The notes beneath the pieces were generated by a model that did no database searches, was not told the origin of the DNA, and was given only the letters and a program-made list of their open reading frames with translations. The position numbers were made by a program, and so were the translations under genes. 64,000 nt of DNA from Serratia marcescens (GTDB taxonomy: Bacteria > Pseudomonadota > Gammaproteobacteria > Enterobacterales > Enterobacteriaceae): NCBI GenBank assembly GCA_015548865.1, contig JADMXW010000010.1, forward strand, positions 62,001 to 126,000, given 5' to 3'. Positions 16,040 to 25,321 of this stretch are shown in pieces (position 1 is the stretch's first letter; each line of letters begins with the position of its first letter).

Positions 16040-16783
16040 CTAAAGATTACCAACTCCCCCATCAACCAGCAGGTCTGTGCCAACGATGAAGGAAGATTCA
16101 TCAGAAGCAAGAAAAACTGCCGCTTTCGCTAATTCATAAGGTGTTCCTAAACGACCGATAGGAACCAGGGCTCGAATATCTTCCCTGAGCTTATCTTCAT
16201 TTTCTCCACCACTCAGTTTGTTCAATGCAGGTGTCTCCGTAGGCCCAGGACTTAAGCCATTTACCCTGATTCCACGGGGCTGAAGCTCCGCAGAAAGTGT
16301 TCGTGCCAGAGACAGCAACGCGGCTTTACTTGCTGCGTAAGCACTGCTTTGTGGAAGACCAATCCGAGCGCTCACGGAGCCACAAACAATAACGGAAGAG
16401 GGATTCGAAAGCAGTGGAAGCAGCGCCTTGATCAGGAAAAAAGGGCCTTTAAGATTTGTGTTCATTAGACGATCGTATGCTTGCTCATCCCAGGCCTCCA
16501 GCGGTTTGTGCGTCACATCACCTGCGTTTATGTATAGAATATCAAGTCTCGGCCATTGCTCCTGTAACGCTGCGGCCAGGCTACTTTGTTGGGAGATATC
16601 TCCCGCATCACTAAGAAAAGTGGCAATGTTTCCGTACTCTTTTTTTATCTCCAAAAGTTTTTGTTCACTACGGCCTGTAATGGCTACCGTTGCTCCCTCT
16701 GCCAGAAACTGGCGCGCCGTTTCCAAACCAATGCCGCTGTTGCCACCCGTAATGAGTGCATATTTACCCTCAAGTCTGCCCAT
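16040..16783 (-). CDS. Short-chain dehydrogenase/reductase under HxlR control
   Basis: 247-residue classical SDR: TGGNSGIGLETA near residue 12 (cofactor site), INAGD near 85, catalytic Ser in CGSVSARIGLP, YAASK near 148 and SPGPTETP near 178. It should be a cytoplasmic NAD(P)-dependent oxidoreductase of unknown substrate. GGGGTGAGA precedes ATG 16783. It is divergent from an HxlR regulator with a palindromic site between them, the usual arrangement where HxlR-type proteins respond to quinones, aldehydes or other electrophiles and induce a reductase. A broken copy of its 3' end lies at 8940. Confidence 0.88.
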   Translation of the reverse strand: MGRLEGKYALITGGNSGIGLETARQFLAEGATVAITGRSEQKLLEIKKEYGNIATFLSDAGDISQQSSLAAALQEQWPRLDILYINAGDVTHKPLEAWDEQAYDRLMNTNLKGPFFLIKALLPLLSNPSSVIVCGSVSARIGLPQSSAYAASKAALLSLARTLSAELQPRGIRVNGLSPGPTETPALNKLSGGENEDKLREDIRALVPIGRLGTPYELAKAAVFLASDESSFIVGTDLLVDGGVGNL

Positions 16784-16825
16784 TTTCTCACCCCATGTTT
16801 TATTCGTGGAGTCATTATTTATCCT

Positions 16826-16864
16826 TTAGTATCCTTTAGGAAGTAGGCACCATTTGGATACTAA
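16826..16864. promoter_or_regulatory. Inverted repeat, probable HxlR operator
   Basis: TTAGTATCC at 16826-16834 and GGATACTAA at 16856-16864 are exact reverse complements, extended by CCTT/AAGG outside. It is located between the divergent SDR and HxlR genes. HxlR-type dimers bind such palindromes; assignment is by position and symmetry. Confidence 0.65.
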
Positions 16865-16904
16865 GGAACTACATGGGATGCTTTGACGCGAGACAGGAGA
16901 TGTT

Positions 16905-17252
16905 ATGACACAAAATATTTTGCCCTTAACTGAGACTGATGCGGGATGCCCGATGGTCAGTTTTGTGAGTTTGATTGCGGGTAAGTGGGCGATCCCAATC
17001 CTTTATCGCCTGATTTTATTAAATCAGCCTACTCGTTTCAGCGATTTGCTGCGGGCAGTTGAGCCTATCACTCAAAAAGAACTCACTCGCCAACTACGGC
17101 AGTTTGAGGCCCGTGGGTTAGTCACCAGAACCGTGTTCGCTGAAGTTCCACCACGGGTTGAATACCAAATAACCGAGCTGGGTAAATCATTGCGTCCGAC
17201 ATTAGACTCATTGGCTGATTGGATGAGGGCTAACGCGACTGCGTTGAAATGA
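16905..17252 (+). CDS. HxlR-family transcriptional regulator
   Basis: 115 residues. Winged helix of the HxlR type: conserved Cys in DAGCPMVSFVSLIAGKWAIPILYRL near residues 10-33, then RFSDLLRAVEPITQKELTRQLRQFEARGLVTR, with wing residues VFAEVPPRVEYQITELG. The N-terminal Cys is the residue by which many members sense electrophiles or oxidants. It is divergent from the SDR gene and probably represses it through the inverted repeat in the intergenic region. Confidence 0.9.
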   Translation: MTQNILPLTETDAGCPMVSFVSLIAGKWAIPILYRLILLNQPTRFSDLLRAVEPITQKELTRQLRQFEARGLVTRTVFAEVPPRVEYQITELGKSLRPTLDSLADWMRANATALK

Positions 17253-17460
17253 ATTGCTACGAGCAATATTAATGGCCCTTAGCCATGAATATCAGCATAT
17301 CGGGTGTCTGCATCTCGCTCAAGGTTGCCTATCATGTCTGCTAAAGAACTTGGCTTAACGGGTGATTTCGTTTCATGGGGAGTTGACCGGATAGCTGCGA
17401 TAACGGCCAACTGTCTACCAGTAGGTCAGGTGGGGGAAAGCAGTCGCCACTAGAGGTTTA

Positions 17461-17961
17461 CTACTGCTGTCTGTGAAGCTCACGCTGCGCAAGCTGCAGG
17501 GTAAGTGTTTCGATACGCTCGGCCATTTGCCGGGTCAGTTCGGTCAGCTGAGTATTTTGTTTCAGCAATTCCAACAGTTGTTCCGACTGCTCCTCGGTTA
17601 GAATCTGGCGCTTCGTCATTGCATCATCCAGGTCTTCACGGTGTTGTGCATCCGCCAGTGCATGCGCCTGATCGCGCTCCGCCTGTCGGGTTTGCGCTAA
17701 CAGGATCAGCGGAGCTGCATAAGCAGCCTGAATACTGAACGCCAGGTTGAGTAAAATAAAGGGGTAGGGGTCAAACTTCACGGTGCCTGCAACATTCAGA
17801 ATAATCCACACGATCACCGCGATAGTTTGTCCAATCAGAAACGTCGGCGTACCGAAAAAACGCGCGAAGGCTTCAGCTTTCAACGCAAACCACTCGTCGC
17901 CGAAAGTATGCGTAATACCTTTCAAGGGGCGATATAAACGAAATTTTTTATCTGTATGCAT
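17461..17961 (-). CDS. DUF1003 membrane protein
   Basis: 166 residues. Two membrane segments (IGQTIAVIVWIILNVAG and YPFILLNLAFSIQAAYAAPLILLAQ, about 43-95) match the DUF1003 core. They are followed by QAERDQAHALADAQHREDLD and a coiled-coil-like tail (QSEQLLELLKQNTQLTELTRQM, 120-160). Biochemical function is unknown for the family. It is an isolated gene with about 200 bases of unassigned sequence on the upstream side. Confidence 0.85.
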   Translation of the reverse strand: MHTDKKFRLYRPLKGITHTFGDEWFALKAEAFARFFGTPTFLIGQTIAVIVWIILNVAGTVKFDPYPFILLNLAFSIQAAYAAPLILLAQTRQAERDQAHALADAQHREDLDDAMTKRQILTEEQSEQLLELLKQNTQLTELTRQMAERIETLTLQLAQRELHRQQ

Positions 17962-18285
17962 ATCAAAAAGTTCCTGTTGGGAGGGCCAGAATCACCGAAA
18001 TGTTGGCATCAGTAGGAGCAGAAGCCTAATCGTACGAAAACATAAGCCAAGTATGCTATAGGTTAGCTGTAGCGTTTGCATAAAGCACATCTACCAACTT
18101 AACTGCGTCCATATCATCCCCTCGCTTCTATATTGTAAAGGTGATGTGAATTGCTCTGTGACCAGTTCCCCGCTGACTAATCCACTAAAATGCCAGCAAT
18201 GTTCGCTTCTGGATCTAAGTGGATCTACCGGTCGTCTGCTATGTGCTGTGAGCTCATACAGTATGAATTCACGAAGAAAAGTACA

Positions 18286-18984
18286 TTATATTTTGTCCTG
18301 ATTGACACGAGATGAAAGCTCCTGATGGCTCTCTTTTCGCTCGCTGTAACGATCGGCAAGGTAACCGGTTTGCCCCTTGAGCAGCAGCGTGATTTTAAAC
18401 AGTTCCTCGGCGACATCGACAATACGGTCATACCAGGAAGAAGGTTTCATCCGTCCGTTTTCATCAAATTCCTGCCAGGCTTTCGCCATTGAGGACTGGT
18501 TGGGGATAGTGAACATTCTCATCCATCGCCCAAGAATGCGCATCTGGTTCACAGCATTGAAAGACTGAGAACCTCCACAGACCTGCATCACAGCAAGCGT
18601 TTTGCCCTGCGAAGGACGAACAGCGCCTTCGCTTAAGGGGATCCAGTCGATCTGCGCTTTCATAACCGCGCTCATTGCTCCATGCCTCTCCGGCGAGCTC
18701 CACACCATCCCATCACACCATCTGACCAGTCCGCGGAGTTCGGTGACTTTAGGGTGCGTGTCCGGGGCATCATCCGGCAGCGGCAAACCGGAGGGGTCAA
18801 ACAGCCTGACCTCTGCCCCCATGGCTGTCAGCAAACGGCCTGCTTCCTCCGCTGCAAAACGGCTGTAGGAGCGCTCTCGTACCGAACCATACAGAATCAG
18901 AATCCGTGGCGGCTCTTGTAGATGTAGGCGTTCGGAGATTTGCTGATCAAAACAGTCAGCGTTCAGGGCAGGAAATTGTTCCAT
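18286..18984 (-). CDS. arsH: Arsenical resistance flavoprotein ArsH
   Basis: 232 residues, NADPH-dependent FMN reductase fold. The phosphate-binding loop is [12 protein letters not shown] near residue 32. [22 protein letters not shown] near 96 and [22 protein letters not shown] near 134 are ArsH signatures. ArsH oxidises methylated or aromatic trivalent arsenicals in the cytoplasm and confers resistance to them. It is divergent from arsRBC, sharing an intergenic region with an inverted repeat that is probably the ArsR site. Confidence 0.93.
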   Translation of the reverse strand: MEQFPALNADCFDQQISERLHLQEPPRILILYGSVRERSYSRFAAEEAGRLLTAMGAEVRLFDPSGLPLPDDAPDTHPKVTELRGLVRWCDGMVWSSPERHGAMSAVMKAQIDWIPLSEGAVRPSQGKTLAVMQVCGGSQSFNAVNQMRILGRWMRMFTIPNQSSMAKAWQEFDENGRMKPSSWYDRIVDVAEELFKITLLLKGQTGYLADRYSERKESHQELSSRVNQDKI

Positions 18985-19025
18985 TTTTTTCTCCTTCGTA
19001 GTGAACTGTCAATTCCAAACCAAAC

Positions 19026-19045
19026 ACATATGGTTTAACATATGT
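19026..19045. promoter_or_regulatory. Probable ArsR operator between arsH and arsR
   Basis: ACATATG, six bases, CATATGT: an exact inverted repeat in the divergent promoter region. A related palindrome, ACATATATGT, lies at 19404-19413 just upstream of arsB. Confidence 0.6.
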
Positions 19046-19071
19046 ATATTCTAAAGGGAACGGAGTGACAA

Positions 19072-19392
19072 ATGCTACAACCTGTTAAGCTTTTCAAAAT
19101 TCTGTCGGATGAAACCCGCCTCGCCATTGTGATGCTCCTCCGGGAGTCCGGGGAAATGTGTGTCTGCGATATTTGCGCGGCCACCGCCGAATCGCAGCCA
19201 AAAATCTCGCGTCACATGGCTATTCTGCGCGAAGCTGAGTTGGTTCTTGACCGTCGGGAAGGCAAATGGATCCACTATCGTCTGTCACCCCATATACCAG
19301 CGTGGGCGGCTGAGACGATCACGACATCCTGGCAGTGTCTGCGGGAAGATGTGCGTGAATGGCTGGCAAAACCGGCCTGCACTTCCTGCTGA
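19072..19392 (+). CDS. arsR: Arsenic-responsive repressor ArsR
   Basis: 106 residues of the ArsR/SmtB winged-helix family. The arsenite-sensing cysteines are in EMCVCDICAAT near residue 30, with the recognition helix SQPKISRHMAILREA following, as in plasmid and chromosomal enterobacterial ArsR. Arsenite binding releases it from the promoter. The C-terminal CTSC adds two further cysteines. CGGAG precedes the start. First gene of arsRBC and likely controller of arsH too. Confidence 0.94.
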   Translation: MLQPVKLFKILSDETRLAIVMLLRESGEMCVCDICAATAESQPKISRHMAILREAELVLDRREGKWIHYRLSPHIPAWAAETITTSWQCLREDVREWLAKPACTSC

Positions 19393-19436
19393 GACAACTA
19401 ATCACATATATGTAACCATATATAATGGAGTCTGAA

Positions 19437-20726
19437 ATGCTTTTGGCAGGGAGTATCTTTTTACTGACTCTGGTACTGGTCATCTGGCAACCCAGAGGCC
19501 TCAGTATCGGCTGGAGCGCAAGTATTGGAGCCGTGCTGGCGCTGGGAACAGGTGTCATCCATATTGATGATATCCCCGTCGTCTGGAACATTGTCTGGAA
19601 CGCGACAGCAGCATTCATTGCGGTGATCATTATCAGCCTGCTGCTTGATGAGTCCGGTTTCTTTGAATGGGCCGCACTGCATGTCTCCCGCTGGGGTAAC
19701 GGACGTGGCCGCCTTCTTTTTACCTGGATAGTATTGCTCGGTGCTGCCGTTGCTGCGCTGTTTGCTAACGACGGTGCAGCACTGATCCTGACGCCGATTG
19801 TGATTGCGATGCTACTCGCACTGGGGTTCAGTAAAGGAACGACACTGGCCTTTGTCATGGCCGCGGGGTTTATTGCAGATACGGCCAGCCTGCCGCTCAT
19901 TGTTTCTAACCTGGTGAATATCGTCTCGGCGGATTTCTTCGGTCTGGGCTTCAAGCAATACGCCTCAGTAATGATCCCCGTGGATGTGGCAGCGATTGCG
20001 GCCACGCTGGTCATGCTGCATTTATTCTTCCGCAGGGATATTCCAGTGACGTATGACGTTTCGCTGCTGAAAAGGCCTGCCAGTGCGATAAAAGATCCTG
20101 CAACCTTCAGAGCAGGCTGGATTGTCCTGTTATTGTTGCTTATCGGTTTCTTTGTTCTGGAGCCGTTGGGGATCCCTGTCAGTGCAATAGCAGCTACTGG
20201 AGCAGCAGTGTTGTTTGTGGTGGCGAAAAGAGGTCATGCCATCCACACCGGGAAAGTCCTGCGCGGTGCGCCATGGCAGATCGTTGTTTTCTCTCTGGGC
20301 ATGTACCTGGTGGTCTATGGCCTGCGCAATGCAGGACTCACGGAGTATCTGTCCGGCGTGCTGAACCTGCTGGCAGACAAAGGTTTATGGGCAGCGACGT
20401 TCGGTACCGGCTTCCTGACGGCATTTCTCTCATCAGTGATGAACAATATGCCGACGGTGCTGATTGGCGCGCTGTCGATTGATGGGAGTACGGCGACCGG
20501 CGTCGTCAAAGAAGCAATGATTTATGCCAACGTGATTGGCTGCGATCTAGGCCCGAAAATCACTCCGATTGGCAGTCTGGCTACCCTGCTGTGGCTGCAT
20601 GTGCTTACCCAGAAAAATATGACGATCACCTGGGGATATTACTTCCGTACCGGCATTGTCATGACTGTGCCAGTGCTGTTTGTCACTCTGGCCGCGCTGG
20701 CGTGGCGGCTCTCTGTCACTTTGTAA
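19437..20726 (+). CDS. arsB: Arsenite efflux membrane transporter
   Basis: 429 residues, the same length as E. coli ArsB. The start at 19437 ([19 protein letters not shown]) follows GGAG and corresponds to the family start; an in-frame ATG at 19425 lies within that ribosome site. About twelve membrane segments are seen, with [17 protein letters not shown] near residue 108 and [14 protein letters not shown] near 332. It exports arsenite (and antimonite) across the inner membrane by proton exchange. No arsA gene follows, so it acts as a secondary carrier. Confidence 0.94.
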   Translation: MLLAGSIFLLTLVLVIWQPRGLSIGWSASIGAVLALGTGVIHIDDIPVVWNIVWNATAAFIAVIIISLLLDESGFFEWAALHVSRWGNGRGRLLFTWIVLLGAAVAALFANDGAALILTPIVIAMLLALGFSKGTTLAFVMAAGFIADTASLPLIVSNLVNIVSADFFGLGFKQYASVMIPVDVAAIAATLVMLHLFFRRDIPVTYDVSLLKRPASAIKDPATFRAGWIVLLLLLIGFFVLEPLGIPVSAIAATGAAVLFVVAKRGHAIHTGKVLRGAPWQIVVFSLGMYLVVYGLRNAGLTEYLSGVLNLLADKGLWAATFGTGFLTAFLSSVMNNMPTVLIGALSIDGSTATGVVKEAMIYANVIGCDLGPKITPIGSLATLLWLHVLTQKNMTITWGYYFRTGIVMTVPVLFVTLAALAWRLSVTL

Positions 20727-20738
20727 TGAGATACTGAT

Positions 20739-21164
20739 ATGAGCAAGATTACTATCTACCACAACCCGGCCTGTGGCACTTCACGCAACACACTGGAGAT
20801 GATCCGTAACAGCGGTAACGAACCGACCATTATTTACTATCTCGATACGCCACCAACCCAGGATGCGCTGATTAAACTTATTTCAGATATGGGGATTAGG
20901 GTACGCGAACTGCTACGTAAGAACGTTGAACCCTACGGACAACTGGGTCTTAGTGAAGAGACATTTACTGATGAGCAGTTGATTAATTTTATGCTTCAAC
21001 ATCCGATCCTGATTAATCGGCCTGTGGTCGTGACACCGCTTGGCACGCGTCTTTGCCGCCCTTCGGAAATAGTGCTGGATATTCTACCGGAAGATCAAAA
21101 AGGCGCTCTTACCAAAGAGGATGATGAGAAGGTTATTGACAGAACAGGGAAGCGAGTTAAGTAA
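20739..21164 (+). CDS. arsC: Glutaredoxin-dependent arsenate reductase
   Basis: 141 residues, standard length for the glutaredoxin-linked ArsC type. The catalytic Cys is in HNPACGTSRNTLEMIRNSG (residue 12), with Arg residues for arsenate binding at RPVVVTPLGTRLCRPSE near residue 94. It reduces arsenate to arsenite for export by ArsB. It follows arsB by 12 bases in the same operon. Confidence 0.94.
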   Translation: MSKITIYHNPACGTSRNTLEMIRNSGNEPTIIYYLDTPPTQDALIKLISDMGIRVRELLRKNVEPYGQLGLSEETFTDEQLINFMLQHPILINRPVVVTPLGTRLCRPSEIVLDILPEDQKGALTKEDDEKVIDRTGKRVK

Positions 21165-21349
21165 TCTTTCCTGTTTATATTACCGGACGCCCATTTACTC
21201 TATGCGGGCATCCGCTCATTGCGGACCTAACGACATACAGGCTGCATGCCCTATATCAATTTCAGTAACAATACCGGATGACATTAGCTCCCGGCTGAGG
21301 AGCTATAAAATCCGTATAGTTACTTTCCGTCTGCCGAGTATTACAACAC

Positions 21350-21751
21350 TTAAATGGCGTAGCTGATACGGGATGTCACCGCAGACTTAGAAACCAGATT
21401 CTGCCATTTTGTCCGAAGATTGGCTGACAATTTTGGCTGGCGGATTGAATTACACTTGGCTGCACGTGAGGGGGACATCAATGTTTTTACCTTCAACGTG
21501 CGCAGTACATTTCCACTGAGTATTCTATTCATTCGTTTCAATGCCCTGTCCCGCTTCTCTTTGCTTTCGAATATCCAAACGAATTCCTTGTTTGTAAGGA
21601 AAAAATCATTGGTGAGTCCTTTGTTTCCAGCAAACCCCTTAGAATGAGCACTCATGTTAATGAACCGCACATTGTTTCCAAAATCCTTCAGAACATCAGC
21701 TTCGCTAAGATCACGGGTGGCGAATATGAGAGAGTAATAACGCTTTTTCAT
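21350..21751 (-). CDS. Unidentified basic protein, second gene of a two-gene operon
   Basis: 133 residues, no family recognised. It starts MKKRYYSLIFATRDLSEADVL, is rich in Lys/Arg throughout and ends with a basic, low-hydrophobicity tail (KCNSIRQPKLSANLRTKWQN). The middle block NEFVWIFESKEKRDRALKRMNRI-like region (about residues 56-78) may be amphipathic helix. Its ATG overlaps the stop of the upstream gene by four bases (ATGA), so the two are translationally coupled and probably function together. The basic charge would suit nucleic-acid binding, but that is only inference. Confidence 0.6.
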   Translation of the reverse strand: MKKRYYSLIFATRDLSEADVLKDFGNNVRFINMSAHSKGFAGNKGLTNDFFLTNKEFVWIFESKEKRDRALKRMNRILSGNVLRTLKVKTLMSPSRAAKCNSIRQPKLSANLRTKWQNLVSKSAVTSRISYAI

Positions 21752-22050
21752 TCTGGTAATTCCCCATCAATTGCGGATAGAAGCTGATCGCTGCTTAATT
21801 TGCGAAATTTCGAGGCGGATTCATGGCGGATCAGGCTATAACTGGTATGGCTGACTTGAAACATACACCAACCACGGATAATTAATTCCGTCGAGAGCAT
21901 CGTTAAATAACCCTGATCAACAAAGTCACGTTGAGCGAGCACCCCAATGCCTTTTAGCGACATCTGAAAGCGGGTAATAGCTTTTTGTTCGTTGAGTTTA
22001 TCCATAGCAGTGCGAATCAACTCTGCTGTCTCTGACGGTGTTCTGCCCAT
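21748..22050 (-). CDS. Unidentified small protein, first gene of a two-gene operon
   Basis: 100 residues, no family recognised. It has a strong ribosome site (AGGAG, eight bases before ATG 22050). The N-terminus MGRTPSETAELIRTAMDKLNEQ is helical, and the C-terminus carries SLIRHESASKFRKLSSDQLLSAIDGELPE. It overlaps the following basic-protein gene by four bases. The arrangement of two short coupled genes next to a resistance cassette resembles an addiction or phage-derived module, but nothing in the sequence proves it. Confidence 0.6.
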   Translation of the reverse strand: MGRTPSETAELIRTAMDKLNEQKAITRFQMSLKGIGVLAQRDFVDQGYLTMLSTELIIRGWCMFQVSHTSYSLIRHESASKFRKLSSDQLLSAIDGELPE

Positions 22051-22402
22051 GCTGAGCTCCTATGTTCAGATCGTGTAATTATCCTATCTGGATCGAGACT
22101 AACAATCAACGAAATGGTGGCATTTAAGTGTTCTGGAAACACTTATTGCTGTATTTATTGTTTGTGATGACGCGTCATTCAGTCCTGCAGATGGGGTAGA
22201 CTCATGCTAAAGATACGTAACGTCCACCCGGTAAATGTTTGCTGGCCATGCTGAAAAAGGCGGGTATTTGAGTGGTATGAGATCAACTAGTTACGCTGGA
22301 GAGCAGGCCAAACAAACTAGAGTTCAATAAGGAATATCAAATGCTAATTAACTATTAAACTTGCGCTGAATAAGGGAATAATATCAAAAAGATGGAGGAT
22401 TT
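22051..22402. other. Intergenic region without identified gene
   Basis: About 350 bases between divergent units. It must contain the promoter of the two-gene operon. No operator palindrome or gene fragment was recognised. Confidence 0.35.
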
Positions 22403-22418
22403 ATGATCTTAATTGATA

Positions 22419-23027
22419 ATGTTAAGAAAAGCGCGTGGGGCAGGGCGAGACAGGGCGGCACGCAATTGGCTGGCAGCAGGCTTGATTGTGAGCTCGGTCT
22501 ATCTGGCTTGGAGTGTTGTCGCCAAATCTTTGGTTGATCGGGTAGCCTCGCAAAGCCTTGCAGCCTTGAGTTTGCAGGATGCACCGCGTTTTTCCACGCC
22601 ACTTCCACTCAACACGCTGGTTTGGCGGGTTATTGTGATGGTTCCGGATGGCTACTGGCTTGGTGACAGGTCTCTCGTCGCGGATCGTGGTGCGATGCAA
22701 TTTACTTTTCACGCAAGCGACAATCAGGCGTTGGCGCAGTTGGCATCCGCACCGCAGGTGGAGCGTCTATTGTGGTTTACTCATGGATTTGCTGCCGTTC
22801 ACGCGCAACGACGCGACGATGGTGAGCTACGGCTGATCCTTGCCGATCTTCGAATGGGGCTGGAGCCCGATTATTTTTTCCGTTATGACATTGCAGCCCA
22901 AGATAAACGTGGTGGTTGGGTTGCCGCACCTGAAATTACCCGAATGCCTGAATCCGGTGATCTCATCAAGACGCTTCGCTGGGTATGGAAACGCATTTAC
23001 AACAGTAAGGCAACTCCCCCACCATAA
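22419..23027 (+). pseudogene. Truncated membrane metal-dependent hydrolase (YdjM/DUF457 type), C-terminal half
   Basis: About 200 residues. One membrane segment (NWLAAGLIVSSVYLAWSVVAKS) is followed by the soluble C-terminal domain typical of membrane-bound hydrolases of the YdjM group: PRFSTPLPLNTLVWRVIVM near residue 57, GDRSLVADRGAMQF, LLWFTHGF and LADLRMGLEPDYFFRYDI. The N-terminal membrane domain carrying the metal ligands is missing. A good ribosome site (GGAGG) and ATG 22403 exist, but they lead into a different frame, so the 5' part looks replaced or frameshifted. Probably non-functional. Confidence 0.65.
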
Positions 23028-23033
23028 ATGTAC

Positions 23034-23999
23034 CTAACCGCTGAAAGAGTGTGATTGTCCTTGCCAGCCAGTGGTGCGCAGGAATTGTTCCCAGGTCAAA
23101 GCCTGTGGATTCATCTTTCTGCTCCACAACAAATCGCGTTCTTTACGGTAATAACCGTACTCAAATGTATATTCCGTCATGCCCACAATTTCCGCCGTTA
23201 CGCCTTCCATACTGGCGTATGATGGAAAATGGTGCAGTAATTCCCTGAGGGTAATCGCCGGGCGGTATTGCGCTTTTATCCCTGTCACTCGAGAGAAGGT
23301 TTCGACCATTTCCCGAGGGGAAAGGATTTCGCCAACAACCGGCAATGAACAACCTGCATACTTATCCCGATTGTCAAAAATTTCCAACACTGCCGGGCCG
23401 GTTGCCGTCAGTGGGTCAACAAATGGAGCACGGTAATCTTCGGGTAAATAGATAGGGAAAATTAGCGTGTTGCCTTCCTTATACGGTGGGTAATACTCCA
23501 GTAAATTGGTATAAAAAAAGGCCATATAAATAAACGAACTTTTGATCGGCAGCGTGCGAATATATTCCTCAATCCTGGCCTTATCCGTGAAATGGGGAAC
23601 CCATTTCTTGCCCTCAGTAATGTTATCGACATTCTCCAGGCTGGAGAAAACCACATGCTGCACGCCCGCTTCCACTGCAGCATCGGCAACCTCTTGTCCT
23701 AATTCTGTTTCATACGTTGGGGCAAAGGGGGCGTCTGGCGGGATGCCGGGTGTCATCATAAATACCCCGTCAGCACCTTTAAAAGCCTGAATAAATTCCG
23801 CCTTGTGACCAAGTTCAAGGGGAACAGGAATCAGTTCTGCGCCCAAATTTGCCAGCGCTTGCGCCTCAGGCGAGTCGATACGACGGGTTAGCCCGCGAAC
23901 GCGGTAACGCTGGCTTTCCAGCAAAGAACGTACGACGCTGCGTCCCTGTTTGCTGAGTGCGCCAACCACCGTGATTAAGGGTTTGATATTCACTTGCAT
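23034..23999 (-). CDS. NmrA-like NAD(P)-binding protein
   Basis: 321 residues, atypical SDR of the NmrA/HSCARG type. The N-terminal Rossmann segment ITVVGALSKQGRSVVRSLLES (near residue 9) has the modified glycine motif. RGLTRRIDSPEAQAL selects NADP, and GVQHVVFSSLENVDNI lies where other SDRs keep the catalytic Ser. Members act as redox sensors or as reductases of quinone-like substrates. It is divergent from a LysR gene that probably regulates it. Confidence 0.85.
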   Translation of the reverse strand: MQVNIKPLITVVGALSKQGRSVVRSLLESQRYRVRGLTRRIDSPEAQALANLGAELIPVPLELGHKAEFIQAFKGADGVFMMTPGIPPDAPFAPTYETELGQEVADAAVEAGVQHVVFSSLENVDNITEGKKWVPHFTDKARIEEYIRTLPIKSSFIYMAFFYTNLLEYYPPYKEGNTLIFPIYLPEDYRAPFVDPLTATGPAVLEIFDNRDKYAGCSLPVVGEILSPREMVETFSRVTGIKAQYRPAITLRELLHHFPSYASMEGVTAEIVGMTEYTFEYGYYRKERDLLWSRKMNPQALTWEQFLRTTGWQGQSHSFSG

Positions 24000-24036
24000 A
24001 GCTTTGCTCCTGGCTCTTTTGAATATTGAGCTTGAA

Positions 24037-24059
24037 TTATCAATAGCTATGAGGGATAA
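24037..24059. promoter_or_regulatory. Possible LysR-type binding site between nmrA-like and lysR genes
   Basis: TTATC, thirteen bases, GATAA: an imperfect T-N11-A type palindrome between the divergent genes. Short, so tentative. Confidence 0.35.
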
Positions 24060-24095
24060 GTGAAATCGATTATTTTATATTAAGGAATCCATAAA

Positions 24096-25010
24096 ATGGA
24101 TACCACAAAACTTGATTTAAACCTGTTACTCACGCTTGAAACGTTGCTCGCCGAACAAAATGTGACGAAAGCGGCAGCGCGATTGCACCTTAGCCAGCCA
24201 GCAGTCAGCGCCCAGCTAAATCGCCTGCGAGAAATGTTTGATGACCCATTACTGCTTCCTGCAAGACGGGGAATGACGCCAACGAATAAAGCCCTTGAGT
24301 TGTTGGTTCCGCTACGCGAATCACTTGATAAGCTGCGTCAGACGCTACATTCGCACCAGGATTTTTATCCTGAAAGGGCCAACCTGACGGTGACTATTGC
24401 CTGCACTGATTACATCCAGGCGGCCGTGATAATGCCACTGGTGCTTGCTTTGCGGCAAAAAGCCCCTGGGGTGCGCATCGCTGTCCGGCATCTGAATATG
24501 GCACAGTTAGACCAACAGTTAGCCAGTGGAGAGGTCGATCTTGTTTTTGCATCCCATGACTCGACACACACTCAGTTGCGAACCCGTCACCTGTTTAATG
24601 AGCGTTATGTGCTCATTGGACGGCACGGCCACCCTGTACTCAAAGCAAACCTTCCACTGGAGGAATTTGTGCAACTGGAGCACGTCATCGTCTCACCTTC
24701 CGGAGGCAGTTTTACCACGCCGGTTGACGACGCACTGGCAGCATTCGGGTATCAACGTAACGTCGTGATGTCAGCCGCTTCATTTTTGTTTATCCCTGAG
24801 ATCATTCAGAAAAGTGATCTGGTTGCGCTCATTCCGCAACGGTTATTGCAAGTACATCTGGGGCCACTCGCCGTCATAGAATTACCCTGGCTTGCTGAAC
24901 AATTTGATATCTGCCTGATCTGGCACGAACGCAGTCACAGTCATGCGGGGCATCGCTGGGTGAGAAAATTGATTGTTGATATGAATGACCAAGGGACGCA
25001 TCAACAATGA
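24096..25010 (+). CDS. LysR-family transcriptional regulator
   Basis: 304 residues. HTH at residues 5-64 (LDLNLLLTLETLLAEQNVTK and AAARLHLSQPAVSAQLNRLRE, then FDDPLLLPARRGMTPT). The effector domain is of the NodD/LinR-like subgroup (TVTIACTDYIQAAVIMPLV). The divergent partner encoding the NmrA-like protein is the likely target. Followed by a clear hairpin terminator at 25111. Confidence 0.9.
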   Translation: MDTTKLDLNLLLTLETLLAEQNVTKAAARLHLSQPAVSAQLNRLREMFDDPLLLPARRGMTPTNKALELLVPLRESLDKLRQTLHSHQDFYPERANLTVTIACTDYIQAAVIMPLVLALRQKAPGVRIAVRHLNMAQLDQQLASGEVDLVFASHDSTHTQLRTRHLFNERYVLIGRHGHPVLKANLPLEEFVQLEHVIVSPSGGSFTTPVDDALAAFGYQRNVVMSAASFLFIPEIIQKSDLVALIPQRLLQVHLGPLAVIELPWLAEQFDICLIWHERSHSHAGHRWVRKLIVDMNDQGTHQQ

Positions 25011-25110
25011 CGTTGATAGTTTCAATGCCATGTTGCGTTTTCATGCCAGTGGAGATCAGGAAATAAGGATTTTATGTGCGTTAATAAATAACTTTTCGTG
25101 ATGCCTGTTT

Positions 25111-25139
25111 CCAAGAAGATTTTAATCTTCTCGGTTTTT
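25111..25139 (+). terminator. Rho-independent terminator after lysR
   Basis: AGAAGAT, TTTA, ATCTTCT form a stem-loop, closed by flanking CC/GG, then TTTTT. It separates the LysR gene from the urea operon promoter. Confidence 0.8.
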
Positions 25140-25267
25140 GAGACATTCGTTTTTCTAATAATATAGTGCACCTTAATTGACGCATCATGTTCAATGATAG
25201 TGCAGTGTTACTTTTTCTTGATGGTTTGAAAGTATTTTATTTGATAAAAAACAATTGTTTATAATTT

Positions 25268-25283
25268 TGGCATGCTGATTGCT
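25268..25283 (+). promoter_or_regulatory. Sigma-54 promoter of the urea operon
   Basis: TGGCATGCTGATTGCT matches the -24/-12 consensus TGGCAC-N5-TTGC with the exact spacing and with the invariant GG and GC dinucleotides. Transcription would start about 12 bases further, roughly 28 bases before the allophanate hydrolase ATG. A sigma-54 promoter in front of urea genes implies NtrC control under nitrogen limitation. A candidate enhancer half-site TGCACC lies near 25168. Confidence 0.78.
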
Positions 25284-25321
25284 TTTGAAATCCCATCTTG
25301 TATACCAGCAGGAATTTCAGA

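Noticed and set aside
21350..22050. Confident toxin-antitoxin call for the coupled gene pair
   Set aside because: No known toxin or antitoxin motif seen; only size and overlap suggest it.
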